Assembly (NCBI GenBank): GCA_029778965.1 | Contig: JAKPBL010000293.1 | Location: forward strand, 1 to 9,401 | DNA length: 9,401 nt | Direction of reading: 5' to 3' | Origin: Bacteroidota bacterium | GTDB taxonomy: Bacteria; Bacteroidota; Bacteroidia; Chitinophagales; Chitinophagaceae | Part shown: piece after piece, positions 7,066-9,401 of the stretch | Position numbering within the stretch: the stretch's first letter is position 1 | How the letters are laid out: every line of letters starts with the position of its first letter | Program-made: the position numbers and the translations under genes | The notes under the pieces: model-generated | What the model saw: only the letters and a program-made list of their open reading frames with translations | Database searches by the model: none | What the model was told of the DNA's origin: nothing

Positions 7066-7533
7066 ATGGCAGAAGACTTGCACATTGCGACCGGCTCCAA
7101 AGAGGAGCAGTATTCCACATTGATTCCACAAATCCGGGCATTACTAAGCGGCGAAACCGACGAAATTGCCAATATGGCCAACGTAGTGGCGGCCCTGAAA
7201 GAACAGTTCGGCTGGTTTTGGGTAGGTTTTTACCGGGTAGCGGATGGTGAGCTGGTGCTGGGTCCTTTCCAGGGGCCGGTAGCCTGCACGCGCATCAAAA
7301 AAGGTCGCGGGGTTTGCGGATCGGCCTGGGCATCGGGCGAGACCCTGGTAGTGCCCGATGTGGAGAAATTCCCGGGGCATATCGCCTGCAGCAGCCTGTC
7401 GAGGTCAGAGATCGTGGTGCCGGTACTGCGAGGCGATGAGATAGTGGGTGTATTGGATGTTGACAGCGACGAGTTGGATCAGTTTGATGCAGTGGATAAA
7501 AAGTTTTTGGAGGAGATTGCAGGATTGTTTTGA
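7066..7533 (+). CDS. msrC: Free methionine-(R)-sulfoxide reductase, GAF-domain type
   Basis: This 155-residue GAF-fold enzyme should reduce free methionine-R-sulfoxide back to methionine, with electrons usually supplied by thioredoxin. The core reads [11 protein letters not shown] (48-58), [15 protein letters not shown] (63-77), GRGVCGSAW (80-88) and [17 protein letters not shown] (103-119). The three redox cysteines Cys74, Cys84 and Cys108 keep exactly the spacing of E. coli Cys84, Cys94 and Cys118. [14 protein letters not shown] (128-141) closes the domain. The reading frame is also open from a GTG at 7042, but the ATG at 7066 gives the usual start [22 protein letters not shown] at 7061-7065 directly abuts this ATG, too close to act as a normal Shine-Dalgarno. 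The gene is divergent from thyA and convergent with the proline dehydrogenase gene, so it is a single-gene transcript. Identity is very likely. Confidence 0.93.
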   Translation: MAEDLHIATGSKEEQYSTLIPQIRALLSGETDEIANMANVVAALKEQFGWFWVGFYRVADGELVLGPFQGPVACTRIKKGRGVCGSAWASGETLVVPDVEKFPGHIACSSLSRSEIVVPVLRGDEIVGVLDVDSDELDQFDAVDKKFLEEIAGLF

Positions 7534-7592
7534 GGGGTTTGGGGATTGTGATGCGTGAGGATTCGGGTTGTGGTGGGGTGTGCTTTTTTTTC

Positions 7593-7626
7593 ACGCAAAG
7601 AACGCAAAGGAGCCATGAACGCAAAG
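7593..7626 (+). repeat. Three copies of ACGCAAAG in an intergenic cluster
   Basis: ACGCAAAG occurs at 7593-7600, 7602-7609 and 7619-7626, with start-to-start distances of 9 and 17 bases. A run of eight T and a TC precede the first copy. From memory, clusters of the form CACGCAAAGA-CGCAAAG occur scattered between genes in many Bacteroidota and other phyla, and are often mistranslated as small proteins (here on the minus strand as LLCVLCVKKK). The repeats are seen directly; that they belong to a dispersed repeat family is recalled knowledge, not shown by this window. Confidence 0.6.
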
Positions 7627-7712
7627 GGAGACAATTAAAGAACGGCATAGGCGGGTCTAGAAGTGAATCCTGCTTTTCGGCGCACTATGCGATAAAGAAC
7701 GATTCGGCGCAA

Positions 7713-7727
7713 CTGGCCAACGGCCAG
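7713..7727. repeat. Short perfect inverted repeat (6-bp stem, 3-base loop)
   Basis: CTGGCC, a three-base loop AAC, then GGCCAG form a perfect GC-rich hairpin in the convergent intergenic region. No U-run follows on either strand, so it is not a standard rho-independent terminator. It could still affect the 3' ends of the msrC or proline dehydrogenase transcripts. A chance match of this length is possible. Confidence 0.35.
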
Positions 7728-7869
7728 GTGCTCGCCACCCAGGTATTTTAATTATTCCGAGCATGCTTACAGCGTGGACCTTTTATGAGCGCCTTAAAGA
7801 CGGGCTGGTTTATTTGAACTCAATGCTGCAACCGCGAGGGGTCTTGCCGGGTGCCCCAGGTCTATTTCT

Positions 7870-9090
7870 CTAGCCCTTCCTCCTTTTCAGTTCCTTCCTG
7901 ATCAGCCCCAGCTCGCGGCCTGTCTGCCCGCTTACCGAACTGTTCTCCTGCGCGCGGCGCATCAGGTAAGGGATCACGTCGCCGATAGGTCCGAAGGGCA
8001 GGTACTTGCTCACGGCGCAACCGGCTTTGGCGAGGTTGAACGTGATATTATCGCTCATACCGTACAACTGCGAGAAATGAATATGGGGATGCGACAACGA
8101 CAGGTTCCTTTCCTGCAACAGCCGCGTTGCCTGCAGGTTGCTGTATTCGTTGTGCGACGCCACTATCAGCGAAATGCGCTCGATATGATCAATCGCAAAA
8201 GCAACGCCCTGGTTATAATCGCGATCAGTCGCTTCTTTATTGGGTTGGATGGGGCTCGGGTATTTCATCTCTTCCGCACGCCGGCGTTCTTTTTCCATAT
8301 AGGCGCCGCGCACCAGCTTGACCCCGAGAATAAAGCCTTTGCGCTCGGCTTCCTGGTAACTGTCTTTCAAAAATTGCAGCCGGTCGTGCCGGTACAACTG
8401 CACCGTATTGAAAACGATGGCAGTCTCTTTGTTGTACAGCTCCATCATCTGCATGGTCAGTGCATCTACGGGGTCTTGTATCCAGGTTTCTTCGGCATCT
8501 ACCAGTACCCCTATATTTTTCGCCGCCGCCTCACTGCAGATCCGCTTCAGCCGTGCCACTACCCGTTCCCACTCTGCCTGTTCAGCGGCAGAGAGCACTT
8601 CGGTATGCACCCGTCCTTCAAAGCCGCTTTTTGCCGTAGCCGCCGCATCGAGTTTTTCCAGTAAACCAAAACGCGCGATGCCGGTCATCTTGATACTCAT
8701 GAACGGGATATTCGGCTGCGTGGCGGCATAGTCGATCACGCGGATAAATTCATCGCAGGCATGGTCCAATCCCTCTTCACCATAATCACCGCCTTCGACA
8801 CCGTAGTCAAGAATCACCTTCACGTTGTATTCTCCCAGTTTGCGCGCCACCGATGCCGTTTCGGGAAGGGTCTCCCCGCCCACGAACTGCTCAAAAATGG
8901 TATCGCGGATAATCCCCCTTACCGGCAGTCCCGCGCGAATGGCCCAGGGCGTAAGCCGGGTACCCAGCTTCACCAGCGGGCCGATCCCCATACTGCTGAA
9001 CAGGAAATTGGCTTTGCGTAAGCTCTTGTCTGATTTATAAGCGAATGCGTTTTCGGTGTTATCGAATGAAATACCCTGTACTGGATCCAT
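7870..9090 (-). CDS. Proline dehydrogenase (monofunctional)
   Basis: This 406-residue FAD enzyme oxidises proline to pyrroline-5-carboxylate, the first step of proline catabolism, passing electrons to the quinone pool. The beta-alpha barrel signatures appear in order: GVLVDAEETW (194-203), FNTVQLYRHD (227-236), VKLVRGAYMEKER (257-269), ASHNE (311-315), QLYGMSD (341-347) and, at 363-383, the proline-binding segment with YLPFGP followed by YLMRRAQEN. Arg378 and Arg379 correspond to the arginines that bind the substrate carboxylate. It lacks the aldehyde dehydrogenase half of PutA, so pyrroline-5-carboxylate dehydrogenase must be encoded elsewhere. The N-terminus MDPVQGISFDNTENAFAYKSD is usual for Bacteroidota members, and no signal peptide or membrane helix is seen, so it is probably peripheral to the membrane. 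It ends convergently with msrC and starts divergently from the enolase-superfamily gene. Identity is very likely. Confidence 0.93.
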   Translation of the reverse strand: MDPVQGISFDNTENAFAYKSDKSLRKANFLFSSMGIGPLVKLGTRLTPWAIRAGLPVRGIIRDTIFEQFVGGETLPETASVARKLGEYNVKVILDYGVEGGDYGEEGLDHACDEFIRVIDYAATQPNIPFMSIKMTGIARFGLLEKLDAAATAKSGFEGRVHTEVLSAAEQAEWERVVARLKRICSEAAAKNIGVLVDAEETWIQDPVDALTMQMMELYNKETAIVFNTVQLYRHDRLQFLKDSYQEAERKGFILGVKLVRGAYMEKERRRAEEMKYPSPIQPNKEATDRDYNQGVAFAIDHIERISLIVASHNEYSNLQATRLLQERNLSLSHPHIHFSQLYGMSDNITFNLAKAGCAVSKYLPFGPIGDVIPYLMRRAQENSSVSGQTGRELGLIRKELKRRKG

Positions 9091-9108
9091 GTGTGCGTGT
9101 TATGGCTA

Positions 9109-9116
9109 CAAAAATA
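9109..9116 (-). promoter_or_regulatory. Possible -7 promoter box for the proline dehydrogenase gene
   Basis: On the minus strand these bases read TATTTTTG, a perfect match to the Bacteroidota -7 consensus TAnnTTTG, located 18 bases upstream of the ATG at 9090. This leaves a leader of roughly 10-14 bases. No good TTG is found 17-23 bases further upstream, so the -33 element is weak or absent. The surrounding 51-base gap is AT-rich compared with its neighbours, as expected for a promoter region. Activity is inferred. Confidence 0.45.
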
Positions 9117-9141
9117 ATAAGATTCGTAGTTTAGCCTTAGT

Positions 9142-9401
9142 ATGAAAATAACCGATATCGATATTTATCGCCTCAGCATCCCGATGGAACCCTTTACCAT
9201 CGCCACGGGTACGATGGATTATGCCCAGAACACGTTCATTCGTATCCACACGAATGCCGGTTTTTATGGCGTGGGCGAATGCTCGGCCTTTCCCATGATC
9301 GTAGGCGAAACGCAATCGACCTGCTGGGCGATGGCGGCAGATTTTGCACAACTTTGGAAAGGCAAAGACCCGCTCGACATATCTGCGCGCATGCATGAGC
9401 T
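9142..9401 (+). CDS. Enolase-superfamily enzyme, probably dipeptide epimerase, N-terminal part only
   Basis: From the ATG at 9142 the frame is open to the right edge, giving 86 complete residues. The sequence MKITDIDIYRLSIPMEPF, followed by NTFIRIHTNAGFYGVGECSAFPMIVGET, is the capping domain of the mandelate racemase/muconate lactonizing enzyme group. The GxGE segment (43-46) and the 20s-type loop are typical. Bacteroidota proteins with this N-terminus are commonly annotated as dipeptide epimerases (L-Ala-D/L-Glu epimerase), which act on murein peptides. The catalytic lysines and metal-binding acids lie in the barrel beyond the window, so substrate specificity cannot be judged. There is no signal peptide. 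The gene is divergent from the proline dehydrogenase gene, 51 bases away. The superfamily is likely, the exact enzyme uncertain. Confidence 0.75.
   Translation, partial: MKITDIDIYRLSIPMEPFTIATGTMDYAQNTFIRIHTNAGFYGVGECSAFPMIVGETQSTCWAMAADFAQLWKGKDPLDISARMHE

Larger units (their letters stand above)
7534..7869. other. Intergenic stretch without a recognised gene
   Basis: These 336 bases lie between the convergent 3' ends of msrC and the proline dehydrogenase gene. They contain a T-tract at 7583-7591, a cluster of ACGCAAAG repeats (7593-7626) and a short inverted repeat (7713-7727). Two open frames overlap here on the plus strand. One reads through to a stop at 7749-7751. The other, in a different frame, runs from after a TAG at 7658-7660 to a TAG at 7871-7873, with an ATG at 7763 giving 36 residues. 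Neither product resembles a family I know, and neither has a convincing start. No clear rho-independent terminator is visible for either flanking gene. Confidence 0.7.

Noticed and set aside
6245..7141. Longer thyA reading frame beginning at 7141
   Set aside because: The extra 34 residues are antisense to msrC and match no ThyA; the ATG at 7039 gives exactly 264 residues with E. coli numbering of Cys146.
7713..7727. Hairpin as a rho-independent terminator
   Set aside because: The stem is only 6 bp and no U-run follows on either strand.
7530..7751. 73-residue plus-strand open frame as a gene
   Set aside because: Its start overlaps the msrC stop, it runs through the repeat cluster and a poly-T tract, and the translation is low-complexity at the start.
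9127..9134. TAGTTTAG as -7 box for the enolase-superfamily gene
   Set aside because: It has one mismatch to TAnnTTTG and no TTG at the right distance upstream; too weak to call.

Overview
The window looks like ordinary chromosomal DNA from a member of the Bacteroidota, most likely the Chitinophagaceae. This rests on the character of the proteins (a Bacteroidota-type methyltransferase, GAF-type methionine sulfoxide reductase and monofunctional proline dehydrogenase), the near absence of Shine-Dalgarno sequences before the starts, and two perfect matches to the Bacteroidota -7 box TAnnTTTG in the short intergenic gaps. Base composition is moderately GC-rich by eye. No rRNA, tRNA, CRISPR array, insertion sequence or phage gene was recognised.

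Positions 1-7039 hold a tightly packed run of eight genes, all on the minus strand. In transcription order they are thyA (thymidylate synthase), folA (dihydrofolate reductase), an uncharacterised SAM-dependent methyltransferase, the three genes of a split proton-translocating NAD(P) transhydrogenase (pntAA, pntAB, pntB), an rsmF-like rRNA m5C methyltransferase, and a secreted LysM protein that runs off the left edge. Most junctions overlap by 1-4 bases or are separated by a few bases, so at least thyA to rsmF look like one operon. There is a metabolic logic: ThyA makes dTMP and dihydrofolate, FolA reduces dihydrofolate with NADPH, and the transhydrogenase regenerates NADPH from NADH using the proton gradient.

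Positions 7040-7065 are a 26-base divergent gap, followed on the plus strand by a free methionine-(R)-sulfoxide reductase (msrC type, 7066-7533). A TAnnTTTG box lies four bases before its ATG, which suggests a leaderless or nearly leaderless mRNA. Positions 7534-7869 hold no recognisable gene. They contain three copies of ACGCAAAG, a small inverted repeat, and short open frames that match nothing I know.

On the right, a proline dehydrogenase (7870-9090, minus) is divergent from the start of an enolase-superfamily enzyme, probably a dipeptide epimerase (9142 to the right edge, plus). A 51-base AT-rich gap between them carries a likely promoter. I see no clearly new biological system. The most interesting points are the folate/NADPH gene grouping, the relocated proton-channel histidine in the transhydrogenase, and the very short thyA/msrC divergent region.
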